From an uncultured Bacteroidales bacterium (GTDB lineage: Bacteria; Bacteroidota; Bacteroidia; Bacteroidales; P3), in the NCBI GenBank assembly GCA_944320465.1, contig CALUHO010000007.1:1-64000 (forward strand): DNA of 64,000 bases, given 5' to 3'. The notes under the pieces are model-generated. The model made no database searches. It was not told the origin of the DNA and saw nothing but the letters and a program-made list of their open reading frames with translations. A program made the position numbers and the translations under genes. Position 1 is the stretch's first letter, and every line of letters begins with the position of its first letter. Shown piece after piece: positions 25,194-33,607 of this stretch.

Positions 25194-26696
25194 ATGCAAC
25201 TGAAGAGTTTAGCCAAGCAGACAGTAATCTATGGGATTCCTTCCATCGTGGGACGTTTCCTCAATTACCTGTTGGTACCGCTCTATACGTATACTTTCGC
25301 GCCAGAAGAGTATGGAATCGTCATTGAGCTTTACGCCTATGTGGCTCTGCTGTTAGTGCTGCTGACCTATGGCATGGAAACGACTTTTTTCCGCTTCATG
25401 CAGAAATACAAAGAAGACCGCAGTGTCTACAGCACGTCTGTCTGGTCGTTAGCGGTCACAACGGCAATCTTCCTGGCCTTGGTCATCGCTTTCCACGATT
25501 CGATTGGACAAACCTTAGGCTACCCGGAAGCAGGACGATACATCACATGGTTCGGAATCATCCTTTCTGCCGATGTCATGTCCGCCATCCCGTTCTGCCT
25601 GCTCCGGGAGCAGAACAAGGCGGGACGTTTCGCCCTGCTCAAATCACTCAACATCGCGCTCAACATCGCGCTCAACCTTTTCTTCATTGTCTATTGCCCC
25701 CTCCGGATAGAAGCCCATCCGGACAGTTGGCTGCGCTATGTCTACGATCCAGGGATGGGCGTCGGGTATATTTTCATATCCAATCTGATTGCCAGCCTCT
25801 TCACATTTGCCTGCTTGCTACCGCAATGGGGTCAACTACGCTTCACTTTCCGCTGGAGCCTATGGAAAGAGATGATGCTTTACACCCTGCCTGTCATGAT
25901 CTGGGGGCTGGCAGGCATCATCAATGGCACCTTTGACCGAATCCTGCTCAAATACCTGAGTCCCGATCCGGCCACCGCCATGAGCCAAGTAGGCATTTAC
26001 GGAGCCTGCTACAAATTATCCATCATCATGACCCTTTTCGTGCAGGCTTTCCGCTTTGCAGCCGAACCTTTTTTCTTCAAGCAGATGGGGCAAAGGGATG
26101 CATCGCGGACATACGCCCAAGTCATGAAGTATTTCGTGATAACATGTTCTTTCATTTACTTGGCTTGCGTGCTCTTCCTCCCCCAGCTGATGTATTTTGT
26201 AGGGCCTGAATACCGCCAAGGATCCGATGTGGTCCCCATCTTGCTGATGGCCAACTTCTGCCTTGGCATTTTCTTCAACCTTTCTGTCTGGTACAAAGTA
26301 AGCGACAAGACGCAAGTGGGAATGTATATTTCCCTGATCGGAGCAGTCATCACGCTGGGGCTGAATTTTGCCTTGATCCCGCACTTCGGTTATCACGGCG
26401 CAGCTTGGACTGTCTTTGCCTGCTACACTGTCCTATGCATCATTTCGTATATCTGGGGGCAGAAATGCTACCCGGTCCCTTACCCGACAAAACGGATACT
26501 GCTGTATATGCTTGCCGCCGTCCTGATAGGATGGGCCGGACGAACCTTTGCCTGGAACAGTTTGGCGAGCCAGCTCGTCTTCGGCTTTGCAGGCTTGCTC
26601 CTTTTCAGCCTGTTTATTGCCCGGATGGAACCGGAACTGCCTGCTTTGCTCAAAAGCATGACTCGAAGGACCCAGCAAAGTCCTCCCAGAGACTGA
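25194..26696 (+). CDS. Oligosaccharide flippase (Wzx/MATE-like)
   Basis: A 500-residue polytopic membrane protein with about 14 hydrophobic segments. It starts MQLKSLAKQTVIYGIPSIVGRF, the usual N-terminus of polysaccharide flippases in Bacteroidetes, followed by EEYGIVIELYAYVALLLVLLTYGMETTFFRF. It probably flips lipid-linked glycan precursors across the inner membrane. The gene starts 34 bp after the glutaminyl cyclase and is followed by dut. A dispersed 12-bp repetition occurs in its DNA (ATCGCGCTCAAC twice at 25655-25675), encoding the tandem NIALNIALN. Confidence 0.9.
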   Translation: MQLKSLAKQTVIYGIPSIVGRFLNYLLVPLYTYTFAPEEYGIVIELYAYVALLLVLLTYGMETTFFRFMQKYKEDRSVYSTSVWSLAVTTAIFLALVIAFHDSIGQTLGYPEAGRYITWFGIILSADVMSAIPFCLLREQNKAGRFALLKSLNIALNIALNLFFIVYCPLRIEAHPDSWLRYVYDPGMGVGYIFISNLIASLFTFACLLPQWGQLRFTFRWSLWKEMMLYTLPVMIWGLAGIINGTFDRILLKYLSPDPATAMSQVGIYGACYKLSIIMTLFVQAFRFAAEPFFFKQMGQRDASRTYAQVMKYFVITCSFIYLACVLFLPQLMYFVGPEYRQGSDVVPILLMANFCLGIFFNLSVWYKVSDKTQVGMYISLIGAVITLGLNFALIPHFGYHGAAWTVFACYTVLCIISYIWGQKCYPVPYPTKRILLYMLAAVLIGWAGRTFAWNSLASQLVFGFAGLLLFSLFIARMEPELPALLKSMTRRTQQSPPRD

Positions 26697-26750
26697 CACG
26701 CTGCCAAAGCTATCAGACAAGCATTTACCAAGCCTCTCTTTGCAAAAGAA

Positions 26751-27212
26751 ATGTCAATGGAAACAAAACAGAATGCCCTCCAAGTCAAAATAATGAATCG
26801 TTCCAAGAACGATTTCCCCGCATACGCGACTCCATCTTCCGCAGGGATGGATCTGCGGGCCAATCTCGATGCCCCCATCGTTCTCAAAGCCAGGGGGCGC
26901 ATCATCGTACCCACTGGCATATACATTGAATTGCCAAACGGTTTCGAAGCCCAAATCCGCCCTCGTAGCGGGCTGGCAGCCCAAAACGGCATCACCGTGC
27001 TCAATTCTCCCGGAACCATCGATGCTGATTACCGAGGGGAAATCAAGATTATCCTAGCCAATCTCTCCGACGAGGATTTCACCATTCAGCACGGAGACCG
27101 GATCGCCCAGATGGTGGTGGCACGGCACGAAACCGTAAAATGGATACCAGCAGACAGCCTGACAGATTCAGAACGGGGCGAAGGAGGATTTGGCCACACA
27201 GGAAATTTGTAA
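26751..27212 (+). CDS. dut: dUTP diphosphatase
   Basis: A 153-residue homotrimeric enzyme that hydrolyses dUTP to dUMP and pyrophosphate. All five family motifs are present: [10 protein letters not shown] (1), [13 protein letters not shown] (2), [16 protein letters not shown] (3), GDRIAQMVV (4) and [10 protein letters not shown] (5, the flexible C-terminal arm). The start could be ATG 26751 or the second ATG two codons on. In Bacteroidetes dut commonly precedes a sugar nucleotidyltransferase, a TPR protein, DUF4292 and EnvC-like genes, as here. Confidence 0.97.
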   Translation: MSMETKQNALQVKIMNRSKNDFPAYATPSSAGMDLRANLDAPIVLKARGRIIVPTGIYIELPNGFEAQIRPRSGLAAQNGITVLNSPGTIDADYRGEIKIILANLSDEDFTIQHGDRIAQMVVARHETVKWIPADSLTDSERGEGGFGHTGNL

Positions 27213-27284
27213 TACAGCCAGGCAAACGCATGGTTGAATAATCCATAGACGGTCTTTCATACGATCGTCCAAAAAATACATGAC

Positions 27285-28283
27285 ATGAAAATTATCATAC
27301 CAATGGCCGGTATGGGAAAACGAATGCGTCCTCATACCTTGACAACTCCAAAACCATTAATCCATCTGGCCGGCAAGCCAATCGTGGAACACCTGATTGA
27401 CGAAATCGCACTGGCCGTCAAAGAACCGGTAGATGAAATCGCATTCATCATCGGGAATTTTGGGGAAACAACGGAAAACGCCCTGAAAGCTTCAGCCGCC
27501 AAAATAGGAGCCAAAGGGAGCATCTATTACCAAGAAGAAGCCTTGGGAACGGCACATGCCATCCTTTGCGCGGCAGATTCTTTACAAGGGCCTGTCGTTA
27601 TTGCATTTGCAGATACACTTTTCTTTTGCCACAGCAAACTCAACCTGGATAAAGACTCCATCATCTGGACAAAAAAGGTAGCAGATCCAAGCTCGTTCGG
27701 AGTAGTCTTGACCGACCCGTATAACCGGATTACCGGTTTTGTAGAAAAGCCCAAGACTCCGGTATCGAACCAAGCCATCATCGGAATCTACTTCTTCAAA
27801 GACGGTGAAAACCTAAAGAAGGAACTACAATATCTGATTGACAACAACATAAAAAAAGGCGGCGAGTACCAATTGACCGACGCGTTGCAGAACATGATGG
27901 AAAAAGGCTTGAAGTTCTACAGCGAACCCGTGGACGAATGGCTAGACTGCGGCAACAAAGATGCCACGGTGGCTACCCACACCAGCGTTTTGAAACACAT
28001 CGGCCATTATGCGGACCCTCATGCCATTGTGGAAGAATCCATCATAATCCCTCCCTGTTTCATCGCTGCCGATGTAGAAATCAGGCAATCGGTAGTTGGG
28101 CCTTATGTTTCGATAGAATCAGGCAGCCGCATCCGACACGCCGTGCTTTCCGAATCCATCATCCAAAAGAAATCGGAAGTGGAAAACATGGTATTGAGCA
28201 AGTCGATGATTGGCAATGAAGCCTACATCGCTACCAACGTCACTTCGGTGAACTTGGGGGATTTCTCCCGGCTTGAATCCTAA
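27285..28283 (+). CDS. Sugar-phosphate nucleotidyltransferase
   Basis: A 332-residue NDP-sugar synthase. The N-terminal nucleotidyltransferase domain has MAGMGKRMRPHTLTTPKPL (G-x-G-x-R...PK signature), the substrate motif YYQEEALGTAHAILCA and ITGFVEKPK; GGEYQLTDALQNMMEKG and WLDCGNKDA follow. The last 90 residues form a left-handed beta-helix-like tail (VEESIIIPPCFIAADVEI, SVVGPYVSIESGSRI). Likely a glucose-1-phosphate nucleotidyltransferase (dTTP or UTP); the nucleotide and sugar cannot be told from sequence alone. Confidence 0.9.
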   Translation: MKIIIPMAGMGKRMRPHTLTTPKPLIHLAGKPIVEHLIDEIALAVKEPVDEIAFIIGNFGETTENALKASAAKIGAKGSIYYQEEALGTAHAILCAADSLQGPVVIAFADTLFFCHSKLNLDKDSIIWTKKVADPSSFGVVLTDPYNRITGFVEKPKTPVSNQAIIGIYFFKDGENLKKELQYLIDNNIKKGGEYQLTDALQNMMEKGLKFYSEPVDEWLDCGNKDATVATHTSVLKHIGHYADPHAIVEESIIIPPCFIAADVEIRQSVVGPYVSIESGSRIRHAVLSESIIQKKSEVENMVLSKSMIGNEAYIATNVTSVNLGDFSRLES

Positions 28284-28469
28284 TAGGCCGGGGAATCCAG
28301 GCAAAGCTGGCGATGTGTCATAATGAGCAATCTGCTTCGTTCTCGCTCTCAGCGCCTTGCATCTTACTCACTCTGACACACCGCCTGAGATTTATTTCAA
28401 ATCTCTATTTTGATACACCCTCAATTTGATGCCGATGCATTCCGCCAAGATTCCGAACCGAAGCTTAAA

Positions 28470-28662
28470 CCCAAATCGGTCATTAGACTTTGGGGAGATT
28501 GCCCGCTTGTGTCATGCAGCATGCTTCTCGCCTAGCCGAAGGCGTAGCGGGCTACGTCGAGGCGTAGCGAGAAACAGGATGCGGACAGAGGCGGGCAAGA
28601 TGCCCGAAAGCCTCATTTTCCTAACCGAAAACAGCCCCGGCGTGTCTAATGACCGATTTGGG
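28470..28662. mobile_element. Family A MITE-like repeat, complete copy
   Basis: A 193-bp non-coding element. Terminal inverted repeats are CCCAAATCGGTCATTAGAC (left) and GTCTAATGACCGATTTGGG (right), 19/19 complementary. TTAAA flanks both ends (28465-28469 and 28663-28667), a target duplication. Inside are nested inverted repeats: TTGCCCGC (28499-28506) with GCGGGCAA (28591-28598), TTCTCGC with GCGAGAA, and a central CGTAGC-GG-GCTACG (28543-28556). A long frame runs through it into the TPR gene but has no coding character. Confidence 0.9.
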
Positions 28663-28667
28663 TTAAA

Positions 28668-28690
28668 CCCAAATCGGCCTGTAGACGTTG
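28668..28690. repeat. Solitary family A terminal repeat next to the complete copy
   Basis: Directly after the right TTAAA duplication the sequence again reads CCCAAATCGG then a diverged CCTGTAGAC, resembling the left terminal repeat of family A. No body or right end follows, so it looks like a decayed half element or an excision scar. Confidence 0.5.
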
Positions 28691-28800
28691 GCATCATCCG
28701 GGATTGGAAAAGGCCTCGGTACGTCCAATCACCAACTTTGGTCAAACAAGGCCGTGCCGCATTCAAGCCCTTTGGGTTCGACAAAAAAACAAGAAAAATC

Positions 28801-30585
28801 ATGCCAGAAAATTCTTTGCTCCGAAATGGAATACGCGCAGGGTTAATCCTGTTCCTATGTGGCATCTTGCTATGCAGCAAATCTTCGGCCGGTACGGACT
28901 CTCTCCAAGTTGCAGGTCGAGCCAGCATTATTCCTGTAATTTATGAAGAATTGGACTACCTGCACGACTCTCTCTTCCTCTCGGCCACATCGCTATATCT
29001 GACAGGCAAAGCAGGAGATGCCATGGATGCTTATTTACGGTTGCTGGAGAAAGACCCGGGCAACGCAACGGCGGCCTTCCAGATTGCCAACCTCCTGGCA
29101 TCGCAAAAAAACTTCAGCGATGCCCAAGTTTACGCAGAAAGGGCGGCCATGACAGACCCGACGAATGAATGGTTCCAATTGCTGCTGGCCCAACTGTACA
29201 AGACCAACCATGATTTTGCAGAAGCGGCCAAAATCTTTGCCAAGCTTTACGAAATGCGTCCGGACAAATTGGATTATGCGTACGATCAAGCCAATATGTA
29301 TGTCCTGACGGGAGACTTCCTTTCGGCCGTTTCAGTTTACGATGCCTTGCAAGACCGCCTAGGCCACACCGACACTTGGAGCATGCAAAAATACAAGATT
29401 TACATGGGTTTAGGAGACACTGAGTCGGCTCGTAGGGAAATAGAAGAAATAAGTCATGCAATTCCCGGGCAACCCAAATACCTTGAAATGCTGGCTCAGA
29501 TGTGCATGAAGGACAAAGACTACAAGCAAGCCTACAGCTATTTAAAGAAAGTCTTGGAAATCAAGCCCGATGACCCGTATGTGCATGTATCATTGGTTGA
29601 TTACTACCGCAGTACCGGCAATTTCAAGCAAGCATATCTTTCTTTGGAGCAAGCTGTCCAAAATCCTCTTTTGGATTTCAAGACCAAACTGAACCTGTTA
29701 CGAGCTTACTACACAGGCAAGAATGAACTCAAACCCCAAGGCGACCTGATAGAACAAGCATCTACCTTATTCCGCCTGCTCAATCAAACGCATCCCAATG
29801 AACCGGAAGGATATTTCGATCATGCTCGATTCCAAATCATGCGCAATAATCCCCAAGAAGCCATCCTTCTTTTGAAAAGAGCTATCGAATTGGATTCGAA
29901 CGCCATCGGGAGTTGGGAATTGCTGCTCTTGGCCGCCAACCAGACCACAGACACCGCCCTGCTAATGCATGCAGGGCTTCAAGCATCCCAACGATTTCCT
30001 GAACAGACTTTTCCATACATGTACCTGGCCATCGCTTCCTTCCTTGAAAACCAGCTGGACAAAGCCGTTCGCTATGCAGAAATCTGCCGTCAAAGGAACC
30101 GGAACCATAACGCATACGTAGAAAAAATAGCACTCCAAATTCTGGGGGATGCCTGCTTTGAACTTGACCGTATCCCTGAAAGCCTGTCCGCATACCAGAC
30201 CCTGTTCAAACTAGACCCGAACGACCTCTATGTCCGCAACAATTACGCATACTATTTAGCCATAAGCAACAAAGAAATAGAATTTGCCGAGAACATAGCC
30301 GCGCAACTCTGCAAAGCAGAACCCAAGAATGCCACATTTCTGGACACATACGCTTGGGTATTGTACAAGGCTGGCAAATACGAAAAAGCTCTTGACTGCA
30401 TCAAGGCCGCCTACAAATACGATGCTGGCAAAGATGCGGTCATCCTAGACCACTACGGAGACATCCTGTACCGTTTAGGGCAAAAAGGGAAAGCTTTGGA
30501 TTTCTGGGAAAAAGCATTGCTGAAAGACCCCGAAAATGAGAATCTCAGACAAAAAATAAAACAAGAAAATCCCGTATTGGACTAA
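28801..30585 (+). CDS. Exported tetratricopeptide-repeat protein
   Basis: A 594-residue protein with signal peptide MPENSLLRNGIRAGLILFL (cleavage near KSSAG), then TPR repeats through most of its length (SLYLTGKAGDAMDAYLRLLEKDP, AQVYAERAAMTDPTNEW, KQAYSYLKKVLEIKPDDP, YEKALDCIKAAYKYD). Expected to be a periplasmic scaffold; partner unknown. Its stop overlaps the DUF4292 start by one base (TAATG), so translation is probably coupled. ATG 28801 is chosen because the signal peptide begins there; the open frame upstream runs through the family A repeat. The family A insertion lies 138 bp upstream, inside the probable promoter region. Confidence 0.88.
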   Translation: MPENSLLRNGIRAGLILFLCGILLCSKSSAGTDSLQVAGRASIIPVIYEELDYLHDSLFLSATSLYLTGKAGDAMDAYLRLLEKDPGNATAAFQIANLLASQKNFSDAQVYAERAAMTDPTNEWFQLLLAQLYKTNHDFAEAAKIFAKLYEMRPDKLDYAYDQANMYVLTGDFLSAVSVYDALQDRLGHTDTWSMQKYKIYMGLGDTESARREIEEISHAIPGQPKYLEMLAQMCMKDKDYKQAYSYLKKVLEIKPDDPYVHVSLVDYYRSTGNFKQAYLSLEQAVQNPLLDFKTKLNLLRAYYTGKNELKPQGDLIEQASTLFRLLNQTHPNEPEGYFDHARFQIMRNNPQEAILLLKRAIELDSNAIGSWELLLLAANQTTDTALLMHAGLQASQRFPEQTFPYMYLAIASFLENQLDKAVRYAEICRQRNRNHNAYVEKIALQILGDACFELDRIPESLSAYQTLFKLDPNDLYVRNNYAYYLAISNKEIEFAENIAAQLCKAEPKNATFLDTYAWVLYKAGKYEKALDCIKAAYKYDAGKDAVILDHYGDILYRLGQKGKALDFWEKALLKDPENENLRQKIKQENPVLD

Positions 30586-31529
30586 TGAAAACAAGAATAA
30601 CAGCAGCACTTTCGTGGAAAACAAAATTCAGCAGGACGGCTTGGCTCAAGGTCATTAGCATTCTGCTTGCCGCACTGACAGTGCCTGCCGCATGCCGCTC
30701 CGACCGTTCAGACACAGGCTGGATGGAACAAAGCTTCAATATGGCCCCAGAGATACCTGCAACAGCCCGGGATTCGGCCAGATACCTCTTGCAGCAAACC
30801 ATGCAGCATAACGTGCCATTCCAGACTTTCGCATCGAACCTGGCCGTGAAATTAAAAATAGGCGGACTCCGGATTGGCATGGGCGGCCAGCTTCGTATCG
30901 CGAACGATTCCACCATATGGGCTTCCATCCATAAAATGGGGATGGAACTGGTCCGGCTGAAGCTTACACCCGACAGCTTGCTCATGTACAGCAAAGCGGG
31001 GAACACGGCTGCTGTCTATACCGATGAACAGGACAGCCTGCTTGAGCCTGTCATGCCGCTCATCTACCGGCTATGCCAGAACATGCTGATGCAAAAAAAC
31101 GACACCTTGCTTTTCAACAATCCTTTGGAACTGTCCAGGACAAAGAAAAACCTATGGGAAGTACGCGGCATTTCTGATGACAGCCTTTCCTGGACGGTTC
31201 TCATCGACCCGCGAAGTTTTAAAATCATCCAGTTAGACGCGGCCCTAAAAGACGGAAACTCGGAAATGCAGGCCAGTTTCCAGTATCCTGACAAGAACAA
31301 AACGGACATACGTTTGGCGCAAGACCGGAAAGAACTGCTACATGTCGAAATCTGTTACACGGATCCTCAATGGGACATTCCTCTGGCGTTCCCGTTCCAG
31401 ATTCCAGCATCCATCCCCGTGATGAGCAATCACGGACTAATAAAAAGCATGCAAAAGGTCGAGAACGATTTCATCCGTTCGGAACAAACGCCAAACATCG
31501 AGCAACCCGATTCCGAGAACAACCGCTAA
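30585..31529 (+). CDS. DUF4292 lipoprotein
   Basis: A 314-residue predicted lipoprotein: basic N-terminus, hydrophobic VISILLAALTVPAAC lipobox (Cys about residue 37), then a beta-rich domain resembling LolA/LolB-type barrels (FQTFASNLAVKLKIGGLRIGMGGQLRIANDSTIW, PDSLLMYSKAGNTAAVYTD). DUF4292 proteins lie between TPR and EnvC-like genes in many Bacteroidetes; function unproven, but the resemblance to outer-membrane lipoprotein chaperones suggests an envelope role. Translationally coupled to the TPR gene; the next gene starts 12 bp downstream. Confidence 0.85.
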   Translation: MKTRITAALSWKTKFSRTAWLKVISILLAALTVPAACRSDRSDTGWMEQSFNMAPEIPATARDSARYLLQQTMQHNVPFQTFASNLAVKLKIGGLRIGMGGQLRIANDSTIWASIHKMGMELVRLKLTPDSLLMYSKAGNTAAVYTDEQDSLLEPVMPLIYRLCQNMLMQKNDTLLFNNPLELSRTKKNLWEVRGISDDSLSWTVLIDPRSFKIIQLDAALKDGNSEMQASFQYPDKNKTDIRLAQDRKELLHVEICYTDPQWDIPLAFPFQIPASIPVMSNHGLIKSMQKVENDFIRSEQTPNIEQPDSENNR

Positions 31530-31541
31530 AAGTCCCCAACA

Positions 31542-32780
31542 ATGAATCTTTTATGCAGACATTCAATAAAAATTGCGCAAGTTTTGGCATTGGCCACCCT
31601 GCTGTTGCTCTCCAGCATCGCTTATGGGCAAGACCGTAAAACCCTAGAAGCCAACAAGAAAAAGCTGGAAAACGAGATTGCCCAGACAGAAAAGCAATTG
31701 GACCAGACACGCAGCCGGCGGAAAAACACGGTGGCAGAACTGCAATTAGTCAACAGCAATATCAATAAACGGGAAGAACTTATCAATGGCCTGAACAAGG
31801 AGGTGAACCTGACCAATCAGGAAATCAATAACCTGAATGCTAAAATAAAACGTCTCAGCAATGATATCGAGACATTAAAAGAAGAGTACGCCGAGATGAT
31901 TGCCGCTTCGCAACGGCATCGAAACCAATATTCCCTGTTAATGTTCATTTTTGCTTCACAAGACTTCAACCAAGCTTGGAGAAGGCTAAGATACATAAGC
32001 CAATACAACGACTACCTAAAAAAACAGGTGGCACTAATCAATGAAAAACAAGTGGTCTTGAGAGACAGCAAGGAAAACCTGGAAGCAGAACGGGAGTCCA
32101 AGAAAAAATTGGTCAGAGAACAGCAGACAGCCAAACAGAAATTAGAAAAAGAAAAGCAAGACAAGAACCGGCTCGTCTCCCAGCTCAAATCAAAAGAAAG
32201 CAAATTGCGCAAACAGATGAAAGAGCAACAGAAAAAGGTCAATCAACTCAATGCGCAAATCCAGAAAATCATAGAAGAGGAAATCAGACGTTCGCAAGAA
32301 GAAGCCCGCAAGAAAGGCGAAGCCAGCAGCGGGAACACATACGCGCTGACACCGGAAGAAAAAACATTGTCATCGAATTTTGAAAGCAACAAGGGCAAAC
32401 TGCCATGGCCGCTGGAAAGAGGCGTGATTTCCGGCAAGTTCGGAACCCATCCTCATCCCGTTATCAGCAGCGTGACAGTGACCAACAACGGCATCGACAT
32501 CCTAACCGATAAAAACGCCCCTGTCAGAGCGGTCTTTTCCGGCGAGGTCTGCAACGTAGGCTCGGTCTATGGCTTGAAATTCGTCATGATCCGGCACGGG
32601 GCATACGTGACAGTCTATGCCAACCTGGACCAAGTCTATGTGAAGGAAGGCGACAAAGTGGACACCAAGGAAAAGATTGGCCGGGTCTATTACGATGCCG
32701 AGGAAGGAAAGTCGGAATTGCAGTTCCAGGTATGGAAGAGCACGGCCAAGCAGAACCCGGAATATTGGATAGCCAAGTGA
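31542..32780 (+). CDS. EnvC-like murein hydrolase activator (degenerate M23 peptidase)
   Basis: A 412-residue exported protein: signal peptide to about residue 29 (LLLLSSIAYGQ), a long coiled coil to about residue 265 (KKLENEIAQTEKQLDQ, KRLSNDIETLKEEYAE, EQQKKVNQLNAQIQKI), then a LytM/M23 domain (GVISGKFGTHPHPV onward). The zinc sites are altered: the H-x3-D motif reads NGIDI after N, YSHL is YANL, and HLHFE is LQFQVWK, so catalysis is unlikely. This matches EnvC and NlpD, which activate amidases for septal peptidoglycan splitting. Last gene of the TPR-DUF4292-EnvC cluster. Confidence 0.9.
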   Translation: MNLLCRHSIKIAQVLALATLLLLSSIAYGQDRKTLEANKKKLENEIAQTEKQLDQTRSRRKNTVAELQLVNSNINKREELINGLNKEVNLTNQEINNLNAKIKRLSNDIETLKEEYAEMIAASQRHRNQYSLLMFIFASQDFNQAWRRLRYISQYNDYLKKQVALINEKQVVLRDSKENLEAERESKKKLVREQQTAKQKLEKEKQDKNRLVSQLKSKESKLRKQMKEQQKKVNQLNAQIQKIIEEEIRRSQEEARKKGEASSGNTYALTPEEKTLSSNFESNKGKLPWPLERGVISGKFGTHPHPVISSVTVTNNGIDILTDKNAPVRAVFSGEVCNVGSVYGLKFVMIRHGAYVTVYANLDQVYVKEGDKVDTKEKIGRVYYDAEEGKSELQFQVWKSTAKQNPEYWIAK

Positions 32781-32792
32781 GGAGGCGTTCTA

Positions 32793-32997
32793 GAAGCTGT
32801 TTAAATTTATTTGTTCAGGCCATCGGGAGGGGATTTCGAGGGATGGCGCCGCGTTTTTCAAAGGAGGATAGCTTGGCTATCCTCCTTTGAAAAACGCCAG
32901 CAAGACCCGAAATAGCCCCCGATGGGCAAACAAAATCCTGAAACCGCTCCCTGAAAATTCAACCTTTTCAGGATTGCAAGAAATTTTAAACAGCTTC
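32793..32997. mobile_element. Family B MITE-like repeat, copy 1
   Basis: A 205-bp non-coding element with ends GAAGCTGTTTAAATTT and AAATTTTAAACAGCTTC (imperfect inverted repeats), flanked by CTA (32790-32792) and TTA (32998-33000), a YTA-type 3-bp duplication with one change. The middle holds a perfect hairpin of 20-bp arms with a 3-base loop: GTTTTTCAAAGGAGGATAGC (about 32853-32872) and its complement at about 32876-32895. It separates the EnvC-like and LOG-like genes. A second copy is at 58674. Confidence 0.85.
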
Positions 32998-33040
32998 TTA
33001 GCCGGCAATCTGCGGCATAAAACATAAAAAAGCAAAGAGT

Positions 33041-33607
33041 ATGAGAATCTGTGTTTATTGCGCCTCCTCGATGGGAAAAGACGGGGCGTATGCCGAAACC
33101 GCACGGGAATTAGGGCGATGGATCGGCCAAAACGGCCACAGCCTGGTTTACGGGGGTGCCTGTTGCGGCACGATGGGCGTATTGGCCGATGCCGCCTTGC
33201 AATCAGGAGCCTACGTACACGGAATCATACCTCGTTTCTTTGAGCATTACAGTTTTGAAGTAGTCCACAAAAACCTTTCTCAGACCACTTTGGTGGACAA
33301 TATGGCTGAACGGAAAAAAATCCTGGTCAAAGAGGCGCATGTGTTCGTGACCTTGCCTGGCTCGTACGGCACCATGGACGAATTGTTCGAGACTCTGGCT
33401 CTCTGCCAGCTCAAACAGATTGAAAAACCGGTATTTCTCCTCAACATCCATGGTTTCTACAATCCTCTGCTCTCTCAATTAGAAGCAATGCAAGAAGCAG
33501 GATTCCTGTGCAAAGGCAACCGATCTTTGCTCTCGGTAGCAGACGATATGGCAGCATTGACCCAAGCGATAAGCGAATATTCGCGGCAACATCCAAAACT
33601 ATTGTAA
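33041..33607 (+). CDS. LOG-family (TIGR00730) nucleotide phosphoribohydrolase-like protein
   Basis: A 188-residue Rossmann-fold protein of the LOG/YgdH group, which cleaves nucleoside monophosphates to base and ribose 5-phosphate (cytokinin riboside phosphoribohydrolase in plants and some bacteria). It has VYCASSMGKDGAY at the N-terminus, GHSLVYGGACCGTMGVLADAAL, and the active-site region LPGSYGTMDELFETL. The family consensus is PGGxGTxxE; here the second Gly is Ser. The following gene begins immediately after its stop codon, so the two are probably one transcript. Confidence 0.88.
   Translation: MRICVYCASSMGKDGAYAETARELGRWIGQNGHSLVYGGACCGTMGVLADAALQSGAYVHGIIPRFFEHYSFEVVHKNLSQTTLVDNMAERKKILVKEAHVFVTLPGSYGTMDELFETLALCQLKQIEKPVFLLNIHGFYNPLLSQLEAMQEAGFLCKGNRSLLSVADDMAALTQAISEYSRQHPKLL

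Noticed and set aside
25650..25676. Tandem 12-bp repeat in the flippase gene as a phase-variation switch
   Set aside because: Two in-frame units only (multiple of three), so a change in copy number would not alter the frame.
28426..28800. N-terminal extension of the TPR protein by 125 codons
   Set aside because: It runs through the family A repeat; the signal peptide at 28801 marks the real start.
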